This document shows positions 1-8,760 of a stretch of 48,150 nucleotides of DNA, piece by piece. Both the position numbers and the translations under genes were made by a program. The DNA is from Alphaproteobacteria bacterium (GTDB lineage: Bacteria; Pseudomonadota; Alphaproteobacteria; Rs-D84), in contig JAGCYJ010000013.1 of NCBI GenBank assembly GCA_017960855.1, positions 1-48,150 on the forward strand. Direction: 5' to 3'. Within the stretch, counting starts at the first letter, position 1, and the number at the start of each line of letters is the position of its first letter. The notes beneath the pieces were generated by a model that was not told the DNA's origin, ran no database searches, and worked only from the letters and a program-made list of their open reading frames with translations.

Positions 1-304
1 TAACGAAATCAATTTTCCCCGTCGTTTTTGTTTTTTGCAGAAATCCGGCTTTTGGCGGTTTTCTGGGCTTTTTGAAGTTTCCTTCCTTGTCTATACATCA
101 ATCATAGAACAAAAACGAATCGCTCGTCAAGTATAAAATTTAATTATTTTCATTTTATTTAAGAATATTTGTCTTTTACTTATAAAACCATAAAATCCCA
201 TAAAATAATTATAAATTGTCATTGACAACCAGAATATCGTGTGCTAGGTTTTTTAATGAAGTCCGATTGACGCGGCGCAAACCCATGAAAAAACAAGGAT
301 AGAA
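1..304. other. Gene-free stretch upstream of mraZ
   Basis: I see no convincing coding frame or RNA gene here. It is very AT-rich from about 120 to 220. Two direct copies of CCATAAAAT lie 10 bp apart (188-196 and 198-206). Read on the minus strand they give TGGGATTTTATGG, which resembles the 10-bp-spaced TGGGN boxes bound by MraZ in other bacteria, although only one copy has the full TGGG. A candidate mraZ promoter follows at 223-250. The left edge may hold the end or promoter of a gene outside the window. Confidence 0.4.
223..250 (+). promoter_or_regulatory. Candidate mraZ promoter
   Basis: A perfect -35 TTGACA at 223-228 is followed after 16 bases by TAGGTT at 245-250, a weak -10 preceded by TG. 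It lies 55 bp upstream of the mraZ start and just downstream of the possible MraZ boxes at 188-206. This is inferred from consensus only. Confidence 0.4.
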
Positions 305-751
305 ATGTCATTGTTTCTCTCATCTTATGAAAATCGTTTGGATACCAAGGGACGTATTTCTGTGCCGGCGACTTTTCGGGCTTCGCTGTCTTCTGAAAAA
401 TTCGCGGGCGTGGTTTTATACCGTTCTTTCACCAATAATTGTATAGAAGGGTTATCCATGTCGCGCATGGAACAATTGGCATCTGCAACCGATAAAATGG
501 GTGTTTTTGACGGCACTTTGGACGATTTATCGGCCATGCTGTTTGCAGATGCACGCCCATTATCATTTGACGTGACGGGCCGCATTATGATTCCGGCCGA
601 CTTATTAGCACATGCGGGAATAACGGACCGCGCCATATTTGTTGGTCGTGGAAACAGTTTTCAAATCTGGAATCCAGATGCATTTGCTCGTATGCAAGCG
701 GATGCCCTGTCGCGTCTGCGCACTGCGCGCCCTGATTTCAAGATTTCTTAA
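305..751 (+). CDS. mraZ: Transcriptional regulator MraZ
   Basis: MraZ is a ring-forming AbrB-like DNA-binding protein that normally autoregulates the division and cell-wall (dcw) cluster. The 148-residue protein is of normal family length and has two MraZ half-domains, each with the DxxGR signature: DTKGRISVP near residue 13 and DVTGRIMIP near residue 89. The start ATG has an AAGGAT ribosome site six bases upstream. The gene is odd in context: it usually heads mraZ-rsmH-ftsL-ftsI, but here it is followed at once by a strong terminator and an opposing gene, so it stands alone. The family call is secure; its regulatory target here is unknown. Confidence 0.95.
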   Translation: MSLFLSSYENRLDTKGRISVPATFRASLSSEKFAGVVLYRSFTNNCIEGLSMSRMEQLASATDKMGVFDGTLDDLSAMLFADARPLSFDVTGRIMIPADLLAHAGITDRAIFVGRGNSFQIWNPDAFARMQADALSRLRTARPDFKIS

Positions 752-777
752 GTTTTCGTTGTTTGTTTGTGTCCATG

Positions 778-806
778 AAAAAACCGCCCAATCGGGCGGT
801 TTTTTA
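778..806. terminator. Bidirectional terminator between mraZ and the large secreted-protein gene
   Basis: A GC stem CCGCCC-AATC-GGGCGG is flanked by A-runs on the left and T-runs on the right, so it can end both mraZ (plus strand) and the opposing large gene (minus strand). Confidence 0.85.
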
Positions 807-823
807 TTATTCGCTTGGGACAC

Positions 824-3800
824 TTATTCCCAATGAGCATACCAGGTTTCGTTTTGGTTTCGATCTACGACTTCAAGTCCATCCGTTAAACATCCCGTAG
901 CATCAACATATTCAACACCACCATTCTGCTGACTGAAATACCCCTTGAACACTTTACCACTTTGCGTTGGCACATCAATCGGTCCATTACCACATCCTGG
1001 CATTACCTCAACATCAAGATCTGCATCAAAATAAACTGCTGAACCATGTACGACATACAATGTTGTTGCGCCACCCGTACCGCCATTCTTATTTAATGTG
1101 ACGGTAAAATCATAGGCAGGCCCTGATTGTGCCCACTGCGCATTACATGTTATATTACCACTTGGTGCAAACGTCGAATTGGCTGGATATGTCTGGGTAC
1201 CGCATTTCCAACCATTAAACGTCTGGCTGCTGCTTGGGGCATTACATGCGGTTGCCGGCAAAGTTGTGACAATCGCACCTGCATTAACCGTCCTTTTGCT
1301 TTCAAATGTGCTTGTTTGGGTACCGCCATTGCAACTGAATGTTACATCATACGTCGTTGTTGCTTGGGTTTCCCAACGCGCATACCATGTTTCGTTTTGG
1401 TGTCTGTCTATAACATCATAACCTTCCATTGTCAAACAACCACCATTATCTATATACTCGGTACCGCCACTCTGTTGGCTATAATACCCAACAAAAGTAC
1501 TATTGTTTTTGGTCGGAACGACAAAATCACCACTTGAACAACTATGATTATATAATTCATTTAGATTACTATCAAGATAAGTACCATCACCAGATTTGAC
1601 GTATAGTGTGCTTGTACCACCTGTACCACCATTCTTATTTAATGTGATGGTGTAATCATAGGAGTTTGTTGGCTGCCCCCATTGTGCTGTAAATGTCTTG
1701 TTGCCTTCGCATAGATATGTGGTTGCGCCGTTATCCCAACCTGTTGCATTACTACCGTTTTTCTGACCACAAACAGATACATTTTTAAGTGTTACTGTTG
1801 TCCCGTATTTGCAAGTGTCAGCTTCTATGCTATAACTGCCGTTATCACATTCATATGAGACTGTATGAGTCTGGAAAAGACATGCCGGTTTTTGATACCC
1901 ACCAACGCTACCAATATAGCTGCTGTATGACTCCGAACAACGACAATATTTTGCCACGCACCCATTATCCGTTCCATAAGGGGAAACGGAGGTACAACTG
2001 GCATCTACGTTGGCAAAACCAAAAGTCGTGTCAACATCAGCACACGGTGATCTGCATGTTCCATTATACACATAATATACTGTTTCGCATTTGCGACCAG
2101 CGGCCACACAACCACCATAAGTATTATTTGAACTTGCACTTGTACAACTTGAATCTGCCACTGAATTTGCAATATTTGCTGCAGAAGCCACGCAAGCACC
2201 GTTTGACACTTCATAACCACTGTTACAATTATATGTCCAGTCGCCGTTTGTCGGTGTGCATGAACCACCCGCCACACTGCTGTATGTCACAGGACGCGTC
2301 TTGGTACCATTGGTTATGTTTTCTGTTTCTGTCTTATTATATGTAGAACACGCCTTACATGTTGTGCCGTCTAACTCATAGTTAGCATTACAATTATATG
2401 TCCAGTTGCCATATGTTGCTGTGCATGAACCACCCGCTGTACTGCTGTATGTCACAGGACGCGTCCTGGTACCGCCAGTTATACTCTGAGTTTCCGATGT
2501 ATTCAACCCAGAACAAGGTTTGCACTGTTCACCATCTACTGCATAACCTGCATTACAATTATATGTCCAGTTGCCATATGTTGCTGTACATGAACCACCC
2601 GCAACACTGCTGTATGTCACAGGACGCGTCTTGGTACCACCCGTTATATTTTGGGTTTCCGATGTATTCAATCTTGAACACAGTTGACATGCACCATTTA
2701 CGTATTCATAGTTTGCATTACAATTGTTCGAACTGGAACCCGAGCCAGAACTGGAACCTGAGCCAGAACTGGAACCCGAACCGGAACTAGAACCTGAGCC
2801 AGAACTGGAACCCGAGCCAGAACTGGAACCCGAGCCAGAACTACCCGTATTTGCATCAGATGACGCGCTGATAAGTCCATTATATACATCATCTGCCCAA
2901 CTAAGCATCTGCGCCGGTGTAGGCGTCGTGTTAACATTGCCATTGACCGACATACATGTTGTAATTACCGCCTTACACGCATTGACCGGTATATTCTTGT
3001 TGCTGGCACTATCATAACCATTGGAACTTAAACAAGAAGACACGTCGGATATACAAGTTTCGGCATATTCAGACAATATTGCATCCTGTGATGCTTTGAT
3101 CTGAATCATCGTACGATACAAGTATTCTGAAATGACATTGTTATTTGGTTTATAATTACCCTTCTTGTCATACGAATAATTCTGACACTTGTTCAAGACC
3201 GACATACACATACCAAAGTTTCTGCCAGAATTCTGAGTATTTTTACTACTGTCATGATACCCGATCTTAAACTGCAAGAACTTTGACATATTTGTGCTGG
3301 TCTTTTCAGGATATGTACTACTATATAGTGTATCATTTATGTAATCCGCCAAGTCGCCAGTTGTATGACCATCATAGTCCCATGCAAACTTGGTACAATT
3401 TTCATCCGTACACCATGTTTGGTACAAACTGGACTTGAACAAACCCGCATGCTCAGCAGAGTATCCCAAGGATTTACCTGGCAATGAACCAACAACAATC
3501 GCGCCGTTCACGATATATTTGCCGGTCGGGTCTAAACAGTTTTCATAATCAGGTCCGCATACATAATCGTCTTGCATACAAGAATCCAATGCGCTGACAC
3601 AGCCACGCAAATCGTATTGATTCTTTTGTTGTGAAACCATTAAACGCGCTTTTTGCAAAACGGTCTTGGCATTACGTACGGTTGCTGTCATCTGATCATT
3701 TGAATCAGACAAACTGCGTTCATATGCGATACACTGTTTATCTATTTCCAAATCATACGAATTAGTAATAACGGATGCATCAACGCCCTGGGCGGTGCAA

Positions 3801-4981
3801 CTGTTCAAAACACTGGCCTTGCAACGCGATACAGCCGTCTTATATAATGTTTCGCCACGTTGATTGTTAATAGAGGAAGTATTGGTTGATGTTCCAAACA
3901 ACGCAGACAAATCAAATCCTGTACTGGAAATCGTGAAATCTAACAAATTAGACAAATCAAACGACAGAGAAGTATCAGACACACCTGACGATGTTCCAGT
4001 TCTGACATCAACAATCATGTCTCTGATTTTATCCAAATTGGTCTTAATTTGACTATTATCCGTTTTGTTACGCATTGTTTCTTCGGCTTCGGTTTCACTA
4101 AACAATGTCGTAATTTCATCAGCCGTCAAACCAATATATTGAATCTTTTGCGCAACATCTTGCAATTCTTCGGTTGCCGCCTTTAATGCCTGTTCTGTCT
4201 TTTCATAGTTAACAAGATTTTTACTGCAAGAACAACGCCCTTGGTTATCGTCCAAGATATTGCAGAAATTATCCATACATGCGGTATATTGCGCCTTGCA
4301 ATAATCGGTCAATTCAGCCAAGTTGTCCAGTTCAGATGTCGTTTCTGCAACCGATGCATTTGAAACAGAAGATTGATTGACCTTCATCGTTGCAGACGCA
4401 ACACGAATTGTCGGAACACGGGAATTGGCAGAAGAACGAATACCCACACGACCACTGTACAAATTGTTATCTTCAAATACGGCTTCTGTCTTGCCGGATG
4501 CCGTCTGCACCGTCACCGTACCAGTAGTTGCACGTGCAACATTAGCGGCATTACCACTTGTCGCACGACGCGTAGAAACATTACGACCCGATGTGTTATT
4601 TGCAGCAGCACGAGATACCGTTCCACGTGTCGCAGTAGCACGAACAGGCGTAGTCGATGTTGTACGTGATGTTGTTGTACGTGCCGCAACCACACGGGAA
4701 TTGGCGGCATCTGCACGTCTTGTGCTGACATTTGTTGCTGATGTACCAGCGGCACGCGAACCATTTCGCGTTGCTGTAATACGCGGGCTTATTTTTGTAG
4801 AAGCAACTGGTTTCTGTGCCACAACCTCTTCTTCGGCCACAATTTCGTCGGCATAATCGTCCGCATCCGCAATGTAATCCATATCGGAATACTCAAATGC
4901 GTCATCATAGAAATACGGCGAAACCTCCACAAAAGCAGGCAACGCCAGCAATCCGCCCAACACAACAACTAATCTTTTCAT
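824..4981 (-). CDS. Large secreted cysteine-rich protein with tandem modules and InlB B-type repeats
   Basis: This 1385-residue protein has an N-terminal signal peptide (MKRLVVVLGGLLALPAF), then a low-complexity Ala/Thr/Arg-rich stretch (about 60-160). Next is a cysteine-containing, mostly helical region with motifs such as CKAQYTACMDNFC (about 230-600). A GSGSSS repeat linker follows near residue 720-760, then three 55-residue Cys-rich modules ending in NWTYNC, and finally about four beta-rich units ending in ARW/AQW/AHW, which resemble the Listeria-Bacteroides InlB B-repeat. No C-terminal anchor or autotransporter barrel is visible. The likely role is a surface or exported adhesion-type protein; that is inference. 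The start has AGGGAAGG upstream and a candidate promoter. I do not recognise the N-terminal half as a named family. Confidence 0.8.
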   Translation of the reverse strand: MKRLVVVLGGLLALPAFVEVSPYFYDDAFEYSDMDYIADADDYADEIVAEEEVVAQKPVASTKISPRITATRNGSRAAGTSATNVSTRRADAANSRVVAARTTTSRTTSTTPVRATATRGTVSRAAANNTSGRNVSTRRATSGNAANVARATTGTVTVQTASGKTEAVFEDNNLYSGRVGIRSSANSRVPTIRVASATMKVNQSSVSNASVAETTSELDNLAELTDYCKAQYTACMDNFCNILDDNQGRCSCSKNLVNYEKTEQALKAATEELQDVAQKIQYIGLTADEITTLFSETEAEETMRNKTDNSQIKTNLDKIRDMIVDVRTGTSSGVSDTSLSFDLSNLLDFTISSTGFDLSALFGTSTNTSSINNQRGETLYKTAVSRCKASVLNSCTAQGVDASVITNSYDLEIDKQCIAYERSLSDSNDQMTATVRNAKTVLQKARLMVSQQKNQYDLRGCVSALDSCMQDDYVCGPDYENCLDPTGKYIVNGAIVVGSLPGKSLGYSAEHAGLFKSSLYQTWCTDENCTKFAWDYDGHTTGDLADYINDTLYSSTYPEKTSTNMSKFLQFKIGYHDSSKNTQNSGRNFGMCMSVLNKCQNYSYDKKGNYKPNNNVISEYLYRTMIQIKASQDAILSEYAETCISDVSSCLSSNGYDSASNKNIPVNACKAVITTCMSVNGNVNTTPTPAQMLSWADDVYNGLISASSDANTGSSGSGSSSGSGSSSGSGSSSGSGSSSGSGSSSGSGSSSNNCNANYEYVNGACQLCSRLNTSETQNITGGTKTRPVTYSSVAGGSCTATYGNWTYNCNAGYAVDGEQCKPCSGLNTSETQSITGGTRTRPVTYSSTAGGSCTATYGNWTYNCNANYELDGTTCKACSTYNKTETENITNGTKTRPVTYSSVAGGSCTPTNGDWTYNCNSGYEVSNGACVASAANIANSVADSSCTSASSNNTYGGCVAAGRKCETVYYVYNGTCRSPCADVDTTFGFANVDASCTSVSPYGTDNGCVAKYCRCSESYSSYIGSVGGYQKPACLFQTHTVSYECDNGSYSIEADTCKYGTTVTLKNVSVCGQKNGSNATGWDNGATTYLCEGNKTFTAQWGQPTNSYDYTITLNKNGGTGGTSTLYVKSGDGTYLDSNLNELYNHSCSSGDFVVPTKNNSTFVGYYSQQSGGTEYIDNGGCLTMEGYDVIDRHQNETWYARWETQATTTYDVTFSCNGGTQTSTFESKRTVNAGAIVTTLPATACNAPSSSQTFNGWKCGTQTYPANSTFAPSGNITCNAQWAQSGPAYDFTVTLNKNGGTGGATTLYVVHGSAVYFDADLDVEVMPGCGNGPIDVPTQSGKVFKGYFSQQNGGVEYVDATGCLTDGLEVVDRNQNETWYAHWE
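2223..2717 (-). repeat. Three tandem 165-bp repeats inside the large secreted-protein gene
   Basis: The string TTACAATTATATG recurs at 2223, 2388 and 2553, and TTACAATT again at 2718, giving an exact 165-bp period. The units share long near-identical tracts (for example TGTATGTCACAGGACGCGTC). Each encodes a 55-residue Cys-rich module. The next partial unit runs directly into the GSGSSS linker. Confidence 0.9.
2730..2842 (-). repeat. 18-bp tandem repeat coding the GSGSSS linker
   Basis: Six full copies of GAACTGGAACCCGAGCCA (with a few substitutions) plus five bases of a seventh. On the coding strand each unit adds a Gly/Ser hexapeptide, forming a flexible linker between the helical and Cys-rich halves of the protein. 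The unit is a multiple of three, so copy-number change keeps the frame. Confidence 0.95.
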
Positions 4982-5008
4982 TGTGAAACCTTCCCTCTAT
5001 TATGTTAT

Positions 5009-5037
5009 ATTTTATCATACCACAGCCCATCAGACAA
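5009..5037 (-). promoter_or_regulatory. Candidate promoter of the large secreted-protein gene
   Basis: On the minus strand TTGTCT and TAAAAT are separated by 17 bases and sit about 30 bp upstream of the start codon. Consensus-based inference. Confidence 0.4.
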
Positions 5038-5109
5038 GCGAAAAAAGGACACAATAAGTAAACCCAAAAGAACATATTCCCAAATCGTTAAACACCGCAC
5101 CAAAAAATC

Positions 5110-5138
5110 TTGTATTGTTGTCCAAACCCGTTTATAAT
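5110..5138 (+). promoter_or_regulatory. Candidate promoter of the PLD-family lipoprotein gene
   Basis: TTGTAT, 17 bases, then a perfect TATAAT at 5133-5138. The predicted transcript starts near 5145, downstream of a possible TTG start at 5115, which supports the GTG start at 5163 for the gene that follows. Confidence 0.6.
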
Positions 5139-5162
5139 TCAGCACACAAAAAGGGCTATTCT

Positions 5163-6752
5163 GTGCTGTTATCAACGAAACTTTACTGGTGTTTGTTGGC
5201 GTTGCCATTGATTGGATGCGCGACGGTACCAACCACAGCCCAAGATGACCGATTAAATGGCTACACCCCAAAAATCACCGCGTCTGATTTTAACTATGAC
5301 CCAATGAAGACCCCGATTGCCCAATGCTATACCGCTGAACTTTCCAATGGCAAGGATATCAGTGGTGCAACCTTGATTGACGATGGCATATCTGCATTTG
5401 TTGTCCGTTCCGCGTTTGCACGTATGGCAACCAAGACCATTGACCTGCAAACATACATTTACAGCAATGATTTGATGTCCAAGGTGTTGATTGGCGAACT
5501 TAAAAACGCGGCTGACCGTGGGGTAAAGGTTCGTATTTTACTGGATGATTATGGCACCAAATCAGATGTCGCGGATGTTATGTTACTAAATCAACACCCA
5601 AACATAGAAATCAAGGTATTCAACACAGTCCGTCGTCGTTCAAAAATGCTGTTTCTGCCCCAGTTATTCATGGACTTTAATCGCCTGAATTCACGCATGC
5701 ATAACAAATTGTTCATTGTAGACAATATTGCGTACATTACCGGCGGTCGCAATATCGGCAGTAATTATTTCATGCCGGAAACATCTGCGAACTTTTCTGA
5801 CACCGACGTTTTGTTTATTGGTCCAATGACAAAGTCCGCGACAAAATCGTTTGATGAATATTGGAATCATAAACTGTCTATTCCTGCATCTGTATTTCCA
5901 AAGGCGAAGTCAAAACACGCCATCAAGAAACTAGAGGAAAAGTTTGCCGAAATAGAAAACAAAAGTGCCGAAGATGCGCGCCTTTACAACACCGCGATTT
6001 TGATGACTCAACGTGCATTTAAACAAAAAAGAATGGATTTTAGTTGGGGGCATGGCACGTTCTTGGCTGACCCACCGTCCAAGGTGGAAATGACTATGGC
6101 CGAAAAAGAGGCCTATCGCGGTGAAATCGTCAAAAAATTGCAAGACCTGTGGACAAAAACGCGTAAATCGGTTTATGTTTCGGCGGCATATTTTGTGCCG
6201 GGTGCCGGCGGTTTGGAATATATGTTGCACGAAGAAAACACCGGTACGCACGTCACGGTTGTGACAAATTCCCTGTCATCTACCAATTCACCCGCTGTTT
6301 ACAGCAAGTGGGAAAAGTACCGCAAAAAGTTGTTGGAATCTGGCGCAGATGTCTATGAGTTTATGTTGTCGGCGGAAAATTTGCGCGCGAAAAAATACGG
6401 GCGCGCACGTCAGGCACCTGTATTCTCGGTTCTGCACAGTAAATCCATTGTGTTTGATGACCGTATTTCATGGATAGGCAGTTTCAACCTTGATCCACGC
6501 AGTGCATATTTCAACACAGAAAATGTTGCGATTTTTGAAAGTGCCGACTTTGCGAAGAAATTGCGCGACATGATTTTGGAAGACACTAAAACATCGTGGC
6601 GTTTGACACTGGACGAAGATGGCGCCATTCAATGGACCGGCCAAAGATTATTGGATACCAAGGAACATACTTATTCGCACAGCCCGGATACCACTATATT
6701 CCGCCGTATATGGAAAAATATTTGCAGATTGATGCCTGAAAAGTTTGTGTAA
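5163..6752 (+). CDS. Phospholipase D / cardiolipin synthase-like lipoprotein
   Basis: The 529-residue protein has two HKD (PLD) active-site motifs: HNKLFIVDNIAYITGGRNIG about one third in, and HSKSIVFDDRISWIGSFN near residue 425. This is the arrangement of bacterial PLD enzymes that transfer or hydrolyse phosphatidyl groups, such as ClsC-type cardiolipin synthases. The N-terminus (LLALPLIGC) is a lipoprotein signal with a lipobox, so the enzyme is probably membrane-anchored outside the cytoplasm. I chose the GTG at 5163 because AAGGG lies seven bases upstream and the promoter sits just before it; an upstream TTG start would precede the transcript. It ends tail-to-tail, with no gap, against the next gene. 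The substrate is not decided by sequence. Confidence 0.85.
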   Translation: MLLSTKLYWCLLALPLIGCATVPTTAQDDRLNGYTPKITASDFNYDPMKTPIAQCYTAELSNGKDISGATLIDDGISAFVVRSAFARMATKTIDLQTYIYSNDLMSKVLIGELKNAADRGVKVRILLDDYGTKSDVADVMLLNQHPNIEIKVFNTVRRRSKMLFLPQLFMDFNRLNSRMHNKLFIVDNIAYITGGRNIGSNYFMPETSANFSDTDVLFIGPMTKSATKSFDEYWNHKLSIPASVFPKAKSKHAIKKLEEKFAEIENKSAEDARLYNTAILMTQRAFKQKRMDFSWGHGTFLADPPSKVEMTMAEKEAYRGEIVKKLQDLWTKTRKSVYVSAAYFVPGAGGLEYMLHEENTGTHVTVVTNSLSSTNSPAVYSKWEKYRKKLLESGADVYEFMLSAENLRAKKYGRARQAPVFSVLHSKSIVFDDRISWIGSFNLDPRSAYFNTENVAIFESADFAKKLRDMILEDTKTSWRLTLDEDGAIQWTGQRLLDTKEHTYSHSPDTTIFRRIWKNICRLMPEKFV

Positions 6753-7082
6753 TTAGTGATGCGCAATCATATGCAACACCACACTAACAACGAACAAAAT
6801 AGTTACGCACGCCAAAACAATCTTTGATAAATTATGACTGTGCGCCCCGTGACAATGGTCGCATTCGCATTTACATTCACGCACAACCATTACCCACGAC
6901 AGCCCTAACATACCAGCCGAGAAAACAAATAACCAAGGTTCCAACCATTCTGGCATAAGATGCCCGTGCGCGAACTCTGGCGCGAACAAACCGACCACAG
7001 ATAATACTATCGGCAAAACGCAACAAAACAAATGCGGCAAAATTGACGCAATAATTCCGAAACGAACGGCTTTTGATGGCAT
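6753..7082 (-). CDS. Small membrane protein, MerT/MerC-like metal transporter (tentative)
   Basis: This 109-residue protein has about three membrane segments. The first contains a Cys-Cys pair in LPHLFCCVLPIVLSVVGL, recalling the CC motif of mercury and other heavy-metal transporters. A Cys/His-rich loop (ECKCECDHCHGAHSH) follows the second segment and could bind metal. The start is the ATG preceded by AAAGGAG; a longer reading frame would run into the upstream tRNA. It lies 21 bp downstream of tRNA-Arg on the same strand and may share its transcript. The metal-transport role is inferred from motifs, not from full-length family similarity. Confidence 0.55.
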   Translation of the reverse strand: MPSKAVRFGIIASILPHLFCCVLPIVLSVVGLFAPEFAHGHLMPEWLEPWLFVFSAGMLGLSWVMVVRECKCECDHCHGAHSHNLSKIVLACVTILFVVSVVLHMIAHH

Positions 7083-7103
7083 AATATGCTCCTTTGGGTA
7101 CCT

Positions 7104-7179
7104 TGGTATCCCCAGCGGGAATCGAACCCACATCAAGGGTTTAGGAAACCCCTATTCTATCCGGTTGAACTATGGGGAC
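7104..7179 (-). tRNA. tRNA-Arg (anticodon CCU)
   Basis: The minus strand folds as a complete cloverleaf: acceptor GTCCCCA/TGGGGAT, D stem GTTC/GAAT, anticodon stem GGGGT/ACCCT with loop TTCCTAA, and T stem GTGGG/CCCGC. Anticodon CCU reads the AGG arginine codon. The CCA end is encoded. Only 21 bp separate it from the downstream small membrane-protein gene. Confidence 0.95.
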
Positions 7180-7211
7180 ACGTTTTTATATTCTATTCCC
7201 CGATTTTAATA

Positions 7212-7240
7212 TTGCAAGTTATAATCACAGGGGTTATAAT
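7212..7240 (+). promoter_or_regulatory. Promoter of ihfA
   Basis: TTGCAA and a perfect TATAAT are separated by 17 bases. The predicted start is about 35 bp upstream of the ihfA start codon. One of the best promoter matches in the window. Confidence 0.7.
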
Positions 7241-7283
7241 AACCACACGAAGTTGGTTTAAAAAAAACAAGGATGGAAAAGAT

Positions 7284-7577
7284 ATGGCAACAATAACCAG
7301 AATTGATTTTGCAAACAGATTACGCGAACGCTTTGGTTTAACAACCGCGGACGCCGGAAAACTTGTAGATGTTGTTTTTGATGAAATACGCGAAGCACTG
7401 ATCAACGGCGAAGATGTTAAATTCGCTGGATTTGGTACTTTCAAAATTTTAACAAAATCTGCGCGTATGGGTCGTAATCCAAAGACAGGCGCACCAGCGG
7501 TTATCTCCGCGCGCAGGGTTGCAACCTTTCGCCCCAGCAACGAATTTCGTATTCGTGTGGCACAGGGAAAAAAATAA
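7284..7577 (+). CDS. ihfA: Integration host factor alpha-type DNA-bending protein
   Basis: A 97-residue HU/IHF-family protein. The DNA-binding arm signature GRNPKTGAPAVISARRV matches IhfA more closely than HU, and the N-terminal helices (ITRIDFANRLRERFGL) fit the same subfamily. IHF bends DNA in recombination, replication and transcription, acting as an alpha/beta heterodimer; the beta subunit is not in this window. The start is the ATG at 7284, with AAGGAT and GGAAAAG upstream and the promoter behind it. In many alphaproteobacteria ihfA follows plsX-fabH; here it faces plsX across a shared terminator and fabH is absent. HU rather than IhfA is the alternative. Confidence 0.85.
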   Translation: MATITRIDFANRLRERFGLTTADAGKLVDVVFDEIREALINGEDVKFAGFGTFKILTKSARMGRNPKTGAPAVISARRVATFRPSNEFRIRVAQGKK

Positions 7578-7581
7578 AAAA

Positions 7582-7601
7582 ATGCCGGCAAATGCCGGTA
7601 T
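7582..7601. terminator. Bidirectional terminator between ihfA and plsX (shared-core type)
   Basis: ATGCCGGC-AAAT-GCCGGTAT stem-loop with A-run on the left and T-run on the right. It belongs to the set of terminators sharing the CCGGCAAATGCCGG core. Confidence 0.85.
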
Positions 7602-7621
7602 TTTTATTTAATTAAAAACCA

Positions 7622-8689
7622 TTATTCTGTTGGCTGTAAAGACGCACGAATATCAGCAATATTTGATGCACGTTCAGCAATCAAACTGTTCAAGTTTGCA
7701 TGTGTCAAATCGGCGGCATATTTAATCGCATTTGCGAACGCCAGCGCATCACTATTACCATGTGTCTTGAATGAAAAACCATTTAATCCCAAAAATGTCG
7801 CACCCGCATATGAACGCGGATCAATTTTGTGTTTCAATCTTTTGAAAACGTGAACCAAGAAAAACGCACCAATCATCGCCAAGATAGATTTTCTAAAGTT
7901 TTCAACGATAACGCGTTTAATAAGTTTTGCGGTTCCTTCTACTGTTTTCAAAACAACATTACCAGTAAACCCATCCGTCACAACAACCTGAACAATACCA
8001 GTAGAAATATCATTTGCTTCAACAAAACCGATATATTCATATGGCAACTTATCTTTGTTTTCCATTAAAACATGATTTAAATGTTGCAATGTTTCGTTGC
8101 CCTTGGTTTCTTCTTCACCAATATTCAAAACACCTAATTTAGGTTTTGGCATATGACCGATAACCTCGGCATAAACACTGCCCAATGTTGCAAAGTCAAA
8201 CAGGTTTTCTGCAGTACATTGAACATTTGCACCCAAATCCAACATAACAACACGTTCATCACCCGCACCCGACGGCAACATTGTTGTAATTGCCGGACGC
8301 GAAATACCATCAATCGTTTTCAATGCAAGTTTCGACAGCGACATCAACACGCCTGTATTTCCAGCACTGATAATTGCGGCGCTGTTTCCTTCGCGCACAT
8401 CTTTGATTGCCATATACATAGATGTGTTTTGTGCGCTACGCAAAATCTCGCGAATTTTATCAGTACCACGAATAACATCGGGCGCATCAATAATTTCACA
8501 ATTACGGGCAACACGCGGATATTTTGCAATCAGTTTACGCAAGACGCGTTTATCACCAAACACGCGAAAGAAAATATGTTCTTCGCCATTTTGATACAGG
8601 TATTGGTTCATACCACCAAAGACCGCGCGCGGACCTTTGTCCCCGCTCATTGCATCAATTGCTATAATTTTCTTTTCGTTTTCTTGCAT
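7622..8689 (-). CDS. plsX: Phosphate acyltransferase PlsX
   Basis: PlsX makes acyl-phosphate from acyl-ACP, feeding PlsY for lysophosphatidic acid synthesis in phospholipid formation. The 355-residue protein is of family length and shows the hallmarks IAIDAMSGDKGP at the N-terminus, ISAGNTGVLMS near residue 105, NIGEEETKGNE and VVTDGFTGNVVLK. It follows rpmF by 71 bp in the conserved rpmF-plsX order and probably shares its promoter. The usual downstream fabH is missing at this locus. The ribosome site before the chosen ATG is weak. Confidence 0.95.
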   Translation of the reverse strand: MQENEKKIIAIDAMSGDKGPRAVFGGMNQYLYQNGEEHIFFRVFGDKRVLRKLIAKYPRVARNCEIIDAPDVIRGTDKIREILRSAQNTSMYMAIKDVREGNSAAIISAGNTGVLMSLSKLALKTIDGISRPAITTMLPSGAGDERVVMLDLGANVQCTAENLFDFATLGSVYAEVIGHMPKPKLGVLNIGEEETKGNETLQHLNHVLMENKDKLPYEYIGFVEANDISTGIVQVVVTDGFTGNVVLKTVEGTAKLIKRVIVENFRKSILAMIGAFFLVHVFKRLKHKIDPRSYAGATFLGLNGFSFKTHGNSDALAFANAIKYAADLTHANLNSLIAERASNIADIRASLQPTE

Positions 8690-8760
8690 AATTGCTTACA
8701 TAAAAAAACGGCAGAACGGCACAACATGCGCGCCCATTCTGCCATAATTATGGGGTTATA

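Noticed and set aside
2698-3017. Repetitive open frames on both strands over the GSGSSS repeat
   Set aside because: They are antisense or out-of-frame readings of the 18-bp repeat (for example Glu-Pro-Leu repeats) with no ribosome site; the minus-strand large gene explains the sequence.
5115-5162. Upstream TTG start for the PLD-family gene
   Set aside because: It would lie upstream of the predicted transcript start, while the GTG at 5163 has a good ribosome site and gives a clean lipoprotein signal.
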